Shown here: piece after piece, positions 34,712 to 43,274 of the stretch
Position numbering within the stretch: the first letter of the stretch is position 1
How the letters are laid out: every line of letters starts with the position of its first letter
Assembly: GCF_900156725.1 (NCBI RefSeq)
Contig: NZ_FTOI01000015.1
Coordinates: forward strand, 1-64,000
Reading direction: 5' to 3'
DNA: 64,000 nucleotides
DNA from: Kaistella chaponensis
Lineage (GTDB): Bacteria > Bacteroidota > Bacteroidia > Flavobacteriales > Weeksellaceae
The notes under the pieces: model-generated
Seen by the model: only the letters and a program-made list of their open reading frames with translations
Database searches by the model: none
What the model was told of the DNA's origin: nothing
Position numbers and translations under genes: made by a program

Positions 34712-35016
34712 AAATCAGATATTCAAAAAATGCTTTGAAAACGCTTCAAGAAATTATTGAATTTTTGGAATCCAAATGGACGGATAAAGAAATCCAGAAC
34801 TTAAATAATGACTTTGAAAAATTCATACAATCTCTAAATGATAGAATTATATCCTATCCAAAAATAAATTCCAAAGATAATTTAAGGTTTGCTTTAATTG
34901 GAAAAAAACAAGTTAAAGTGTTTTTTGAATTACATGATGATTCTGTTGAAATTTTATTATTTTGGGCCAATAAAAAAGACCCTGAAAATTTAAAATATTT
35001 ATTGAATCTCAAATAA
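34708..35016 (+). CDS. RelE/ParE-superfamily toxin
   Basis: A 102-residue basic protein with the ParE/RelE layout: MKIRYSKNALKTLQEIIEFLE, a helical pair, then ISYPKIN, LRFALIGKKQVKVFFELHDDSVEILLFWANKKDPENL. The LF(W)(A/D)NKKDPE ending is common in Bacteroidota members. It may be an mRNA interferase or a gyrase poison; the sequence does not distinguish them. It is co-translated with the antitoxin and followed by a terminator. Confidence 0.85.
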   Translation: MKIRYSKNALKTLQEIIEFLESKWTDKEIQNLNNDFEKFIQSLNDRIISYPKINSKDNLRFALIGKKQVKVFFELHDDSVEILLFWANKKDPENLKYLLNLK

Positions 35017-35022
35017 AAACCT

Positions 35023-35047
35023 AGTGAAGTGCGACTTCACTTTTTTT
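35023..35047 (+). terminator. Terminator of the toxin-antitoxin operon
   Basis: AGTGAAGT (35023-35030), loop GCG, ACTTCACT (35034-35041), then a T-run. Confidence 0.85.
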
Positions 35048-35081
35048 GTAACTTTTTGTAAAAAGATCGTACTTATCACCA

Positions 35082-35309
35082 ATGAAATCTTTAAAGATAA
35101 ACCTCGAAGAAAAAGCTGATTTTGCGAAAATGGCAGAACTGTTTATGCAGATTAAAGGCATTAAATCAATCGAAATCATCGATGATGAAAACGCAGAAAG
35201 TGACCTGAAAAAAGCTTTTGCGAAAAGTAAAGAACAGTTAAAAAAAGGCGAATACGAAACGATTGTAAATGATATTTTCGATCTTTTGCTTCACCCAAAA
35301 TCAAAATAA
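35082..35309 (+). CDS. Orphan antitoxin paralogue
   Basis: A 75-residue protein clearly related to the antitoxin at 34469: (L/M)xxQIKGIKS(V/I)(D/E)(V/I) and SxEQ(I/L)xxGEY are shared in the same order and spacing. No toxin gene follows; instead there are three 89-bp repeats. It lies beyond the terminator of the toxin, so it is either a separately expressed spare antitoxin or a relic of a duplicated module. Confidence 0.7.
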   Translation: MKSLKINLEEKADFAKMAELFMQIKGIKSIEIIDDENAESDLKKAFAKSKEQLKKGEYETIVNDIFDLLLHPKSK

Positions 35310-35317
35310 ATGATCTT

Positions 35318-35584
35318 ATGAAATCGCCATTAACAATTTTGTAAACAAACACTCATGAAGATTAGGCGATAACAGATGACAAATAAAAAACAATAAAAAT
35401 CTACATATGAAATCGCCATTAACAAGTTTTTAAACAAACACTCATGAAGACTAGGCGATAACATATGACAAATAAAAAACAATAAAAATCTACATGTGAA
35501 ATCGCCATTAACAAGTTTTTAAACAAACACACATGAAGATTAGGCGATAACACATGACAAATAAAAAACAATAAATATTTACAT
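35318..35584 (+). repeat. Three 89-bp direct repeats leading into the aminopeptidase start
   Basis: The units are 35318-35406, 35407-35495 and 35496-35584, about 95% alike. Each begins (A/G)TGAAATCGCCATTAACA and the third ends exactly at the ATG of the next gene. Each unit contains three minimal open frames (8, 5 and 6 codons: MKSPLT.., MKIRR, MTNKKQ) with intact stops. ATCGCC and GGCGAT within each unit can pair. Confidence 0.95.
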
Positions 35585-38095
35585 ATGAAAAAAATTGTAG
35601 TCGCTCTCGGATTACTCGGAGTGATGCTTTCCGGAAATACATTCGCACAAACCGAAACTTCCGGCAGAACCGAAATTTACCGACAAACGCACACCAAAAC
35701 TACAGAATTGAAACACACCAAACTAAAGGTGAATTTCGATTACCAAAAAGAACAAATGGGCGGCGAAGAATGGTTAACTGCTTCTCCCTATTTTTATCCC
35801 ACTGATTCTTTGGTTTTGAACGCTAAAGGAATGTTGATCCACGAAGTGGCTTTAAATAAAAATGGCAGCAAAAGTCCGTTAAAATATGAGTATAAAGACG
35901 ATCTACTCAAAATAAATCTTGATAAAACCTACAACAAAAATCAAGATTATACGGTTTACATCAAATATACCGCTCGTCCAAACGAGGTTTCTCAAAAAGG
36001 AAGCGCAGCAATTTCTGACGCAAAAGGTTTGTATTTTATCAATGCGCAAGGAAAAGATGCCGATAAACCTACCCAAATTTGGACGCAAGGAGAAACCGAA
36101 TCCAGTTCAGCCTGGTTTCCAACAATTGACAAAACCAACCAAAAAACCACCCAGGAAATTTACATGACCGTTCCCGATAAATACGTGACTTTATCCAATG
36201 GAATCATGAAATCTTCTACCAAAGAAAGTGGCGGTTTGCGCACCGATCATTGGGTGATGGATAAAAAACATGCGCCTTATCTGTTTTTCATGGGAGTTGG
36301 TGAATACGCCGTTGTGAAAGATAAATGGAGAAATATCGAGGTAGATTATTATGTTGAAAAAGAATATGAACCTTTCGCAAAACAGATTTTCGGGAACACA
36401 CCCGAAATGATCGAGTTCTTTTCTAAAAGATTAAGTTACGATTATCCGTGGTCTAAATATGCGCAAATTACCGGAAGAGATTTCGTTTCCGGCGCCATGG
36501 AAAACACCACTGCAACGCTTCATCAGGAATCTGCACAACAAAAACCGGGAGATTTAATTGATGAAAACCGCTGGGAAGATACCATTGCTCACGAATTGTT
36601 TCACCATTGGTTTGGTGATTTAGTCACCGCTGAAAGTTGGAGCAATTTGACCGTAAACGAATCCTTCGCCAACTACTCGCAATACCTTTGGAACGAGCAT
36701 AAATATGGAAAAGATATCGCAGATTACGGATTAATGAAAGAGATCCGAGGATATATGATGGATCCTTCTAACATTTCGAAAGATTTGGTGCGTTTCAATT
36801 ATCATTCGCGAGAAGACATGTTCGATGGCGTTTCTTATAATAAAGGTGGCGCAATTCTACACATGCTGCGAAATTATGTAGGCGACGATGCTTTTTTTGC
36901 AGGATTAACCGATTATTTAAAAACCAACGAGTTCGGAACCGGCGAAGCACATCAACTGCGATTGTCTCTAGAAAAAGTTTCGGGGAAAGATTTAAACTGG
37001 TTTTTTAACCAATGGTATTTTGGAAACGGAAACCCGAAAATTTCTTATACAAGCAGTTTTGAGCCTGTCAAAAAAGCAGTAACAATTACGCTGAGTCAAA
37101 ATCAGATTGGGCAGAATTTTCAGTTTCCTTTAGCGATCGATATTTTCGAAAACGGAAAACCTACCAGAAAAAATGTTTGGGTGAGCGCAAAAGAGAAAAA
37201 CGATTTCACTTTTCAGGTGAGCAAAAATCCAGATTTGGTCAATCTAAATTCAGATGGCGTTTTGCTTGCAGAAATTACGGATACTAAAACTCCGGAGCAG
37301 TTTTTAATTCAATATCAAAATTCAACGCAGTTTTTGAGCAGATACAAAGCGGTAGAAAACGCAATTGAAAACCTCACGAAAAATCCGGCGGCTTTAAAAA
37401 CAGTGGTTGCAGCTTTAAAAGATTCCAATTTCAGAATTCGGGGAAAAGCTCTTGTCGGTTTAGATTTGTCTAAACCTGACCAAGCAAAAGCAGCACTCGC
37501 AGAAGTGGAAAAAATGGCTTCGAGCGATCCCAAAACACTCGTTCAGGGTGCGGCAATTTCAGCTTTAGGAAAAATAAAAGATAAAAAATACCTGCCTCTT
37601 TTTGAAAAAGGAATGAATTCGGTTTCCAATTCGGTGAAGGCCAATTCTCTTGCAGGGATTGCAGCAGTTGATCCGTCGCGAATTGCTTCGTTGGCTGATA
37701 AAATTGATCTCGAAGGAGCAGATGAAGAAGTGATCGCCGAACTTATGCCCATCATCGTTAAAAATAAAATTGAAAAGCAAATGGCTGCAATTGCATCTAC
37801 CGCGGCGTTTTATCCTTTTATTAAATTTCAAAAACCAGAATTAGGCGACGCTGCAGAAGCTGGATTTAACTGGATTATGAGTTCTGATCATTTGAAAGCT
37901 ACGGAAAATGTTACCAAAGTTTTAACGCAGGTGAAAGGTCAAATTGGTCAGAATCCGCAAGCGAAAATGATGATTGTACAGATTTTAAAAGATGGTCTTG
38001 AGAAAAAGATGGTCGTTCTAAAGGCAAATCCTTCAAGTTCAACCATTCATCAGCAAATTGATTTGATTAATAAAACGATTGAAGTTTATAAATAA
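35585..38095 (+). CDS. M1-family zinc aminopeptidase
   Basis: An 836-residue secreted peptidase with signal peptide MKKIVVALGLLGVMLSGNTFAQ. The exopeptidase motif GAMEN is at 303-307 and the zinc site HELFH at 336-340 with Glu359 (VNESFANY). The N-terminal beta domain and central thermolysin-like domain are followed by a HEAT-like helical C-terminal region (about 590-836; IRGKALVGLDLSK, AAISALGKIKDKKYL). It removes N-terminal amino acids from peptides, probably in the periplasm. It starts at the end of the third 89-bp repeat. Confidence 0.93.
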   Translation: MKKIVVALGLLGVMLSGNTFAQTETSGRTEIYRQTHTKTTELKHTKLKVNFDYQKEQMGGEEWLTASPYFYPTDSLVLNAKGMLIHEVALNKNGSKSPLKYEYKDDLLKINLDKTYNKNQDYTVYIKYTARPNEVSQKGSAAISDAKGLYFINAQGKDADKPTQIWTQGETESSSAWFPTIDKTNQKTTQEIYMTVPDKYVTLSNGIMKSSTKESGGLRTDHWVMDKKHAPYLFFMGVGEYAVVKDKWRNIEVDYYVEKEYEPFAKQIFGNTPEMIEFFSKRLSYDYPWSKYAQITGRDFVSGAMENTTATLHQESAQQKPGDLIDENRWEDTIAHELFHHWFGDLVTAESWSNLTVNESFANYSQYLWNEHKYGKDIADYGLMKEIRGYMMDPSNISKDLVRFNYHSREDMFDGVSYNKGGAILHMLRNYVGDDAFFAGLTDYLKTNEFGTGEAHQLRLSLEKVSGKDLNWFFNQWYFGNGNPKISYTSSFEPVKKAVTITLSQNQIGQNFQFPLAIDIFENGKPTRKNVWVSAKEKNDFTFQVSKNPDLVNLNSDGVLLAEITDTKTPEQFLIQYQNSTQFLSRYKAVENAIENLTKNPAALKTVVAALKDSNFRIRGKALVGLDLSKPDQAKAALAEVEKMASSDPKTLVQGAAISALGKIKDKKYLPLFEKGMNSVSNSVKANSLAGIAAVDPSRIASLADKIDLEGADEEVIAELMPIIVKNKIEKQMAAIASTAAFYPFIKFQKPELGDAAEAGFNWIMSSDHLKATENVTKVLTQVKGQIGQNPQAKMMIVQILKDGLEKKMVVLKANPSSSTIHQQIDLINKTIEVYK

Positions 38096-38118
38096 TTTCA
38101 AAAATCGTAACTGAACTA

Positions 38119-38151
38119 AAAGAACTTCCGAAAAAGGAAGTTCTTTTTTTT
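38119..38151. terminator. Bidirectional terminator
   Basis: AAAGAACTTCC (38119-38129) pairs with GGAAGTTCTTT (38136-38146), followed by Ts. It lies between the convergent aminopeptidase and symporter genes. Confidence 0.85.
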
Positions 38152-38160
38152 GGGAGGTAA

Positions 38161-39390
38161 TTAAGGTGCAAACTCTTTCGGTTTCTCAAATTTTTGGCCC
38201 GAGATTTTCGTCACAAACATCGCTGCAACCGTATCTCCCGTAGAATTTAAAACAGTCGCCAAAGGATCAACCAAAGTCCCGATAATCATCACCGCCGGAA
38301 TTGCTTCCTGTGGTAGTTGGTAGACAGAAATCATCAACATTTCCCCAATATAGCCTCCATTCGGAATTCCACCCGCAACAATACTCACGAAAATGGTGAT
38401 TCCTAATGCCAAAAGCAAATTCATCGGATCAAAGAAATCTTTGCCAATAATGAGAAATGCAACATAAATTTTAATGATCGAAGACATCGAAGAACCGTTT
38501 TTGTGCAGCGTACTTCCAATGGGAATCACAATATTGGCAATTGTATCTGGAATTCCTATTTTTGCAGCTGCCTGTAAATTTGAGGGCATTGTTGCAAAAC
38601 TGCTGCAGGTTGAAATGGCGGTTAAGCTGGGATAAATATTATTCTTCCAGAATTGTCGCACCCCGATTTTACCTTTGGCTATAAATGCATAAAGCGTAAA
38701 AAACACGAAGAAATAAACAATCCCAGAACTATAATATAAACCGAGCGGTTTTGCATAAAAACCAAAAAGTTGTGGCCCGATCGTCGCAACCTGAAATGCA
38801 AAATAAGCGCCTAATCCAATAGGTGCCACTTTCATTACCAGAAGCAGAAGTTCTTTCATCACTTCATATCCCGATGCTAGAAACGCGCGGAAAACTGCGC
38901 CTGCTTCACCTGCTTTTCTGGACGCTGTTCCGGTTAAAAATGCGAATATTAATAAAGCGAGCATGTTTTTTCGGGAAAATAATTCCGTGAATTCACTCAC
39001 CGTGAAAAAGCTTACAATTCGGTCTCCCCAACTTTCAGGTGCCGAATTTTCCATGATTTCTTGGGAATTTGATGGCAATGCTTCGGTCGGAAAAAAGTAA
39101 ACCACTGAAATGGTGAAAAGTGCAGCAATTAGTATAAATAGGAGAAAAGTAAAAATCGTAGAGAAAATAATTTTTCCGAATTTTCCGCCTTTTTCTACAC
39201 TCGCAATAGAATTTGCCACCGCGAAATACACGAGTGGAACTACGCTCACGAAAAGTAAATTAAGAAAAATATCACCGAGCGGTTTCAGATAATTTACAAC
39301 ATCAGGAAAAAATATTCCAATAAGACTTCCGACTGCAATTCCACCCAAGAGTAAAATAATGCCCGAATAATTTTTCAGAATGTCTTTCAT
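38161..39390 (-). CDS. Dicarboxylate/amino acid:cation symporter (DAACS family)
   Basis: A 409-residue inner-membrane transporter of the GltP/DctA fold. Eight or so hydrophobic helices are visible, with the serine-rich hairpin (AISTCSSFATMPSNLQAA) and the GSTLHKNG.SM and DPLATVLNSTGD substrate/cation motifs. It imports glutamate, aspartate or C4-dicarboxylates with Na+ or H+. The TTG at 39408 would lengthen it, but the -7 box at 39406-39413 overlaps that codon, so ATG 39390 is preferred. Confidence 0.9.
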   Translation of the reverse strand: MKDILKNYSGIILLLGGIAVGSLIGIFFPDVVNYLKPLGDIFLNLLFVSVVPLVYFAVANSIASVEKGGKFGKIIFSTIFTFLLFILIAALFTISVVYFFPTEALPSNSQEIMENSAPESWGDRIVSFFTVSEFTELFSRKNMLALLIFAFLTGTASRKAGEAGAVFRAFLASGYEVMKELLLLVMKVAPIGLGAYFAFQVATIGPQLFGFYAKPLGLYYSSGIVYFFVFFTLYAFIAKGKIGVRQFWKNNIYPSLTAISTCSSFATMPSNLQAAAKIGIPDTIANIVIPIGSTLHKNGSSMSSIIKIYVAFLIIGKDFFDPMNLLLALGITIFVSIVAGGIPNGGYIGEMLMISVYQLPQEAIPAVMIIGTLVDPLATVLNSTGDTVAAMFVTKISGQKFEKPKEFAP

Positions 39391-39405
39391 ATCTTGTAAT
39401 TTTTT

Positions 39406-39413
39406 CAAAGATA
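39406..39413 (-). promoter_or_regulatory. -7 box (TATCTTTG) of the symporter gene
   Basis: TAnnTTTG match on the minus strand, 15 bases before the ATG at 39390. It rules out the upstream TTG start. Confidence 0.6.
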
Positions 39414-39782
39414 GGAGTAAATTTTAAAAATGGGATTTTTAGATTTTAATGATATTTTTCGGAAGTTTATTAATTGTTGATGAATCCGTGGTAATGTTCA
39501 CGAACAAAAAGTCTCTGTAGTTTCTTCAAGGAAGCGCAGGAAATGGTTTTTCTTCCTTTTTATTCGTCGGTATCGGTTCGAAATGCAGAGTCAATGAAAA
39601 ATCTATTTATTGGCGCAATTGTAAACGACCGTAACTTCTTTGCATCTTTTTCCCTCGAGAAATCCGGTATTTTTTAATTGCTATATGTAGTAGATTCTTT
39701 AAAATAATTGGCGGAAGATAAAGAGGGAATTTAAAGGCAAAGATTTAACAGAACTTTAGAACATCTTTCGTTTTAGTTTTAG
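39414..39782. other. Divergent spacer with no recognised gene
   Basis: About 370 bases between the symporter and cbpA promoters. GC content rises locally (39480-39670), as in a decayed gene, but every frame is interrupted and I recognise no product. Confidence 0.5.
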
Positions 39783-39790
39783 TAAATTTG
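39783..39790 (+). promoter_or_regulatory. -7 box (TAAATTTG) of cbpA-cbpM
   Basis: TAnnTTTG match 16 bases before the cbpA ATG. Confidence 0.5.
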
Positions 39791-39806
39791 AGTAAATCAT
39801 TAATTT

Positions 39807-40730
39807 ATGGCCTATATCGATTATTACAAAGTTTTGGGAATTGATAAAAAAGCAACTCCCGAAGAGATAAAAAAGGCTTACCGAAAATTAGCCCGAAAAT
39901 ACCATCCAGACGTTAATCCGGGCGATAAAGAAGCAGAAAAGAAATTTAAAGAACTCAATGAAGCCAATGAAGTTTTGAGTCACAAAGAAAACCGCGAGAA
40001 GTACGACAAATACGGGGAAAATTGGAAACATGGGGAAGAACAAGAGAAAGCGCAACAGCAATATCAATCGCAACGAGGAGGAAATTATGGCAATTATTCC
40101 GGTGCTGATTTTGGCGAGGGTGAAGATTTTTCAGATTTTTTCCAGAGTATGTTTGGCGGTGGTGGAACAAGAGCCGGTTTCGGACAAAATTCCAGAGGAA
40201 GCGCTTCTGGGAAGTTTAAAGGACAAGATGTTTCTGCAGAACTGAATCTTAATTTAAGAGAGGTCGCAGTTTCTCATCAACAAACTTTCGAAATTAATGG
40301 CAAAAAAGTGAGGATTACCATTCCCGCGGGAGTTGCCGATGGTCAAAAAATTAAACTTTCGGGTTACGGAAATCCTGGTCAAAATGGTGGTCCAAATGGT
40401 GATTTGTTTATTACTTTCAACATCAAGGAAGATCCTCATTTTAAAAGAAAAGGCGATGATTTGACTTCTGAAGTAGAAATTGATTTTTACACCGCAGTTT
40501 TAGGTGGGGAAGTTCCGATCAAAACTTTAGATGGAAGTGTAAATCTAAAGGTAAAACCCGAAACGCAGAACGGAACGAAAGTACGTTTGAAAGGAAAAGG
40601 TTTTCCTCTGTACAAAAAAGAAGGGGAGTTTGGTGATCTATTTGTGACGTATATGATCAAAATTCCGACCCATCTTACGGAAAAAGAAAAAGAATTATTT
40701 CAACAATTAAAAGACCTGAAAAATGAATGA
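39807..40730 (+). CDS. cbpA: DnaJ-type co-chaperone, CbpA-like
   Basis: A 307-residue J protein that stimulates DnaK ATPase. The J domain has HPD at 33-35, followed by a Gly/Phe-rich region (about 85-130; [16 protein letters not shown]) and the two C-terminal substrate-binding domains ([40 protein letters not shown]). There is no zinc-finger domain, which separates it from DnaJ. The downstream cbpM overlaps it by eight bases, confirming the CbpA identity. Confidence 0.92.
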   Translation: MAYIDYYKVLGIDKKATPEEIKKAYRKLARKYHPDVNPGDKEAEKKFKELNEANEVLSHKENREKYDKYGENWKHGEEQEKAQQQYQSQRGGNYGNYSGADFGEGEDFSDFFQSMFGGGGTRAGFGQNSRGSASGKFKGQDVSAELNLNLREVAVSHQQTFEINGKKVRITIPAGVADGQKIKLSGYGNPGQNGGPNGDLFITFNIKEDPHFKRKGDDLTSEVEIDFYTAVLGGEVPIKTLDGSVNLKVKPETQNGTKVRLKGKGFPLYKKEGEFGDLFVTYMIKIPTHLTEKEKELFQQLKDLKNE

Positions 40731-41010
40731 TAGAATTTCCCGAGAAGAACTCGTAAAAATTTACGATATCGAAATTAGCTTTTTTGATTCACTGGAAGAA
40801 TCTGGTTTGTTGCAGGTGGAGCATGAAAATGAAACGAAGTATTTACGGTATGATGATTTATCGGCATTTGAAAAATTTTCGAATTGGCATTATGATCTAG
40901 ATGTCAATTTACCTGGTTTGGAAATTATTCATCAATTGCTTACTAAGCTAGAAAATTTGCAAAATGAGAATAAAAAACTGTCACGGTATATAATTATTGA
41001 TGATGAATAG
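40723..41010 (+). CDS. cbpM: Chaperone modulator CbpM-like protein
   Basis: A 95-residue MerR-like helical protein ([61 protein letters not shown]). CbpM binds the J domain of CbpA and blocks its action on DnaK. The eight-base overlap with cbpA implies coupled translation and fixed stoichiometry. Confidence 0.9.
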   Translation: MNDRISREELVKIYDIEISFFDSLEESGLLQVEHENETKYLRYDDLSAFEKFSNWHYDLDVNLPGLEIIHQLLTKLENLQNENKKLSRYIIIDDE

Positions 41011-41134
41011 TGCTAAAGTTAAAGTTTTCTTGCCCGAGCAAATCATAAACGCTCCTATTCAATAATTTACAACAATTGTAAACATTTATTCAATAATTGT
41101 AGAGATTTATCCTAATTGTATGGAAATTATTTAT

Positions 41135-41142
41135 TAGGTTTG
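41135..41142 (+). promoter_or_regulatory. -7 box (TAGGTTTG) of the T9SS cargo gene
   Basis: TAnnTTTG match 27 bases before the ATG, with TTG 16 bases upstream (41116-41118). Confidence 0.5.
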
Positions 41143-41169
41143 TAAAGTTTAACAAATTAAAAAAAGTTT

Positions 41170-42606
41170 ATGAAAAAATTATTATTTTCTTGCTTATTAG
41201 CTTTAGGAGTTAGTGCAAATGCGCAATTCTCAGAAAATTTTGACGCGGCAACTACTGCGCCAGCTGGGTGGAGTGTTATCAATGGTGGAGGAGCATCTAC
41301 ATTTATTTTTGCTGCAGGTGCACCAGGATCTACACTTTCTGCGCCAAATTCTGCACAAATCAATTTTGATGCTGTAGCACATGATGATTTTTTAGTAACT
41401 CCAGCAATTACTGTAACTGCAGGTGTTAATGATCGGATAACCTATTTTGTAAAGAATCAAGATCCAGCGTATGTTGAAAGTTACGATGTTAAAATTTCAA
41501 CAGTAATGCCTACTACAGGTGCTGATTTTACAACTTTTATTAAAGTAAATGGTCCTGCTCCAAATGCTTGGACACAAGTAGTTCTTGATCTAACTCCATA
41601 TGTAGGACAAACAATATATGTTGGTTTTCATGCAACTGGAACAGATATGTTCAGACTCTTATTTGACAATGTGGTAAATGATACCGCTCCAACTGTAGCT
41701 CCGGATTGTGCTACACTAGCTGCTCCTGCAAATAATGCAATTGAAGTAGATAATACGAATACCACTCTTACTTGGACTGCACCTACCACAGGAGGAGCAG
41801 TATCATACTATGAATTGTACATGGATACTACCGCTGGAGCAACAACTAAAATTGGAAATTTCGTAAATCCAACTGCAACATTTAGTACTGCTACTAATAA
41901 TTCTCTTTTAGCTAACACTAAGTACTATTGGAGAGTTGTTCCTGTTAATTCTGCAGGAAGTGCTACAGGATGTACTACTATTTATAATTTTACAACAAAA
42001 GCTTTTGTTGCTGCAGGTTGTACTACTTCTCCTAATGGTTTATATGGAGCTCTTGTACCTTCTACATGTAATGGAACAACTGCAGTTACTCGAACTATTG
42101 CATATGCAGGTGAGTATTCTACCGTATCAGTTGTAGCAGGAAATACCTATAAATTTGAAACATTACTTAAGACAGGTTATTATATTACCCTTGCAACAAA
42201 CGTTGCAGCTCCTGTTGTATTAGCTCATGGAGTAGGACCGTTAAACTATACAGCAACTACAACTGGACTTATTAGATTTTACAGTCACACTGATGCTTCA
42301 TGTACAGGTTTAACAAATTCTACTACATCCCACACAAGAAGTGTTATTTGTCTAGGTGTATTAGCGGTATCAGAAAAAGACAAAACAGCAGTTTCTGTTT
42401 ATCCTAATCCATTCCATGATGTATTAAAAATCTCTGACGTTAAAGGTGTTAAATCCGTTACAATCAGCGATGTTTCCGGAAGACAGGTTAAATCTATGGA
42501 GCCAAGTACAGAACTTAACCTTTCTGACTTGAAAACGGGTCTATATCTTGTTAATCTTAAAATGGAAGACGGAACAGTTCGTTCAATTAAAGCAATTAAA
42601 AAATAA
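41170..42606 (+). CDS. T9SS-secreted protein with choice-of-anchor and FN3-like domains
   Basis: A 478-residue surface or extracellular protein. Signal peptide MKKLLFSCLLALGVSANA; then a jelly-roll 'choice-of-anchor J'-like domain (about 20-170; FSENFDAATTAPAGWSV, YVGFHATGTDMFRLLFDNV); then an FN3-like domain (about 175-275; LAAPANNAIEVDNTNTTLTW, YYWRVVPVNSAGSATGC); then a cysteine-containing beta domain; and a type A sorting domain from residue 409 (SVYPNPFHDVLKIS ... GLYLVNLKMEDG). The sorting domain targets it to the type IX secretion system. Its ligand is unknown. Confidence 0.9.
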   Translation: MKKLLFSCLLALGVSANAQFSENFDAATTAPAGWSVINGGGASTFIFAAGAPGSTLSAPNSAQINFDAVAHDDFLVTPAITVTAGVNDRITYFVKNQDPAYVESYDVKISTVMPTTGADFTTFIKVNGPAPNAWTQVVLDLTPYVGQTIYVGFHATGTDMFRLLFDNVVNDTAPTVAPDCATLAAPANNAIEVDNTNTTLTWTAPTTGGAVSYYELYMDTTAGATTKIGNFVNPTATFSTATNNSLLANTKYYWRVVPVNSAGSATGCTTIYNFTTKAFVAAGCTTSPNGLYGALVPSTCNGTTAVTRTIAYAGEYSTVSVVAGNTYKFETLLKTGYYITLATNVAAPVVLAHGVGPLNYTATTTGLIRFYSHTDASCTGLTNSTTSHTRSVICLGVLAVSEKDKTAVSVYPNPFHDVLKISDVKGVKSVTISDVSGRQVKSMEPSTELNLSDLKTGLYLVNLKMEDGTVRSIKAIKK

Positions 42607-42636
42607 GAATTTCTTAGTTTTTTAAGCTAAATAGGA

Positions 42637-42668
42637 ATCCGCCTCAGCAATGAGGCGGATTTTTTTTG
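42637..42668 (+). terminator. Strong intrinsic terminator
   Basis: ATCCGCCTCA (42637-42646), tetraloop GCAA, TGAGGCGGAT (42651-42660), then eight Ts. Confidence 0.9.
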
Positions 42669-42799
42669 GTCTTTTTTTAAGCAGTTTATTTCCCGAACAT
42701 GCTGTCATCACAGACTTATTCAAATATTAGAATGGATTCAGTATAAAAAAAAATAAAAAAAATTACTACTTTGTATTGCATGATACTAAAATAATTTTA

Positions 42800-42807
42800 T
42801 ATCTTTG
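42800..42807 (+). promoter_or_regulatory. -7 box (TATCTTTG) of padR-pspC
   Basis: TAnnTTTG match with a TTG 21 bases upstream (42776-42778), leaving a leader of about 85 bases before the PadR ATG at 42899. The longer frame opening at 42776 starts upstream of this box and is therefore unlikely. Confidence 0.55.
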
Positions 42808-42898
42808 CATAGTAAGATTGAGAAAGTGTGATGAATCGATGATTATAATTTCTTACAAATTTACCACAAGAACGAAACTAATTAATAACCCAAAAATA

Positions 42899-43270
42899 AT
42901 GAACACAGAAAACACCAAAGCGCAAATGCGAAAAGGAATTCTAGAATTCTGTATTTTGAGTTTGATTGACCAAAGAGAAATGTATGTTTCTGATTTGATC
43001 GACGAACTAAAAAAAGGAAAACTAGATGTGGTGGAAGGAACGCTGTATCCTCTCCTCACAAGATTGAAAAACGGCGAATTTCTTTCCTACCGATGGGAAG
43101 AATCTACAGGAGGACCGCCCAGAAAATATTACCAGATTACAGAAAAAGGCAATTTGTTTTTAGCCGAGCTTCGAAATACCTGGAACGAATTGACAGACTC
43201 TGTAAACCAAATCACTAAAAACACTAATCCGACGAGCGCACCTGAAAGCGCGTTCCAACCAAATTCTTAA
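42899..43270 (+). CDS. PadR-family transcriptional regulator
   Basis: A 123-residue winged-helix repressor: MRKGILEFCILSLIDQREMYVSDLIDEL, DVVEGTLYPLLTRLKNGEFL, GGPPRKYYQITEKGNLFL. This is the short PadR-s2 type with a C-terminal dimer helix and a disordered tail. It starts a two-gene operon with the PspC protein four bases downstream and probably represses its own promoter and that gene in response to envelope stress or a lipophilic ligand. The effector is unknown. Confidence 0.92.
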   Translation: MNTENTKAQMRKGILEFCILSLIDQREMYVSDLIDELKKGKLDVVEGTLYPLLTRLKNGEFLSYRWEESTGGPPRKYYQITEKGNLFLAELRNTWNELTDSVNQITKNTNPTSAPESAFQPNS

Positions 43271-43274
43271 AACC

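Noticed and set aside
35318-35584. CRISPR array or insertion-sequence ends
   Set aside because: Only three near-identical 89-bp units with no spacers and no transposase; best read as a leader triplication.
39414-39782. Pseudogene in the symporter-cbpA spacer
   Set aside because: Locally higher GC hints at former coding, but no frame longer than a few dozen codons and no recognisable product.
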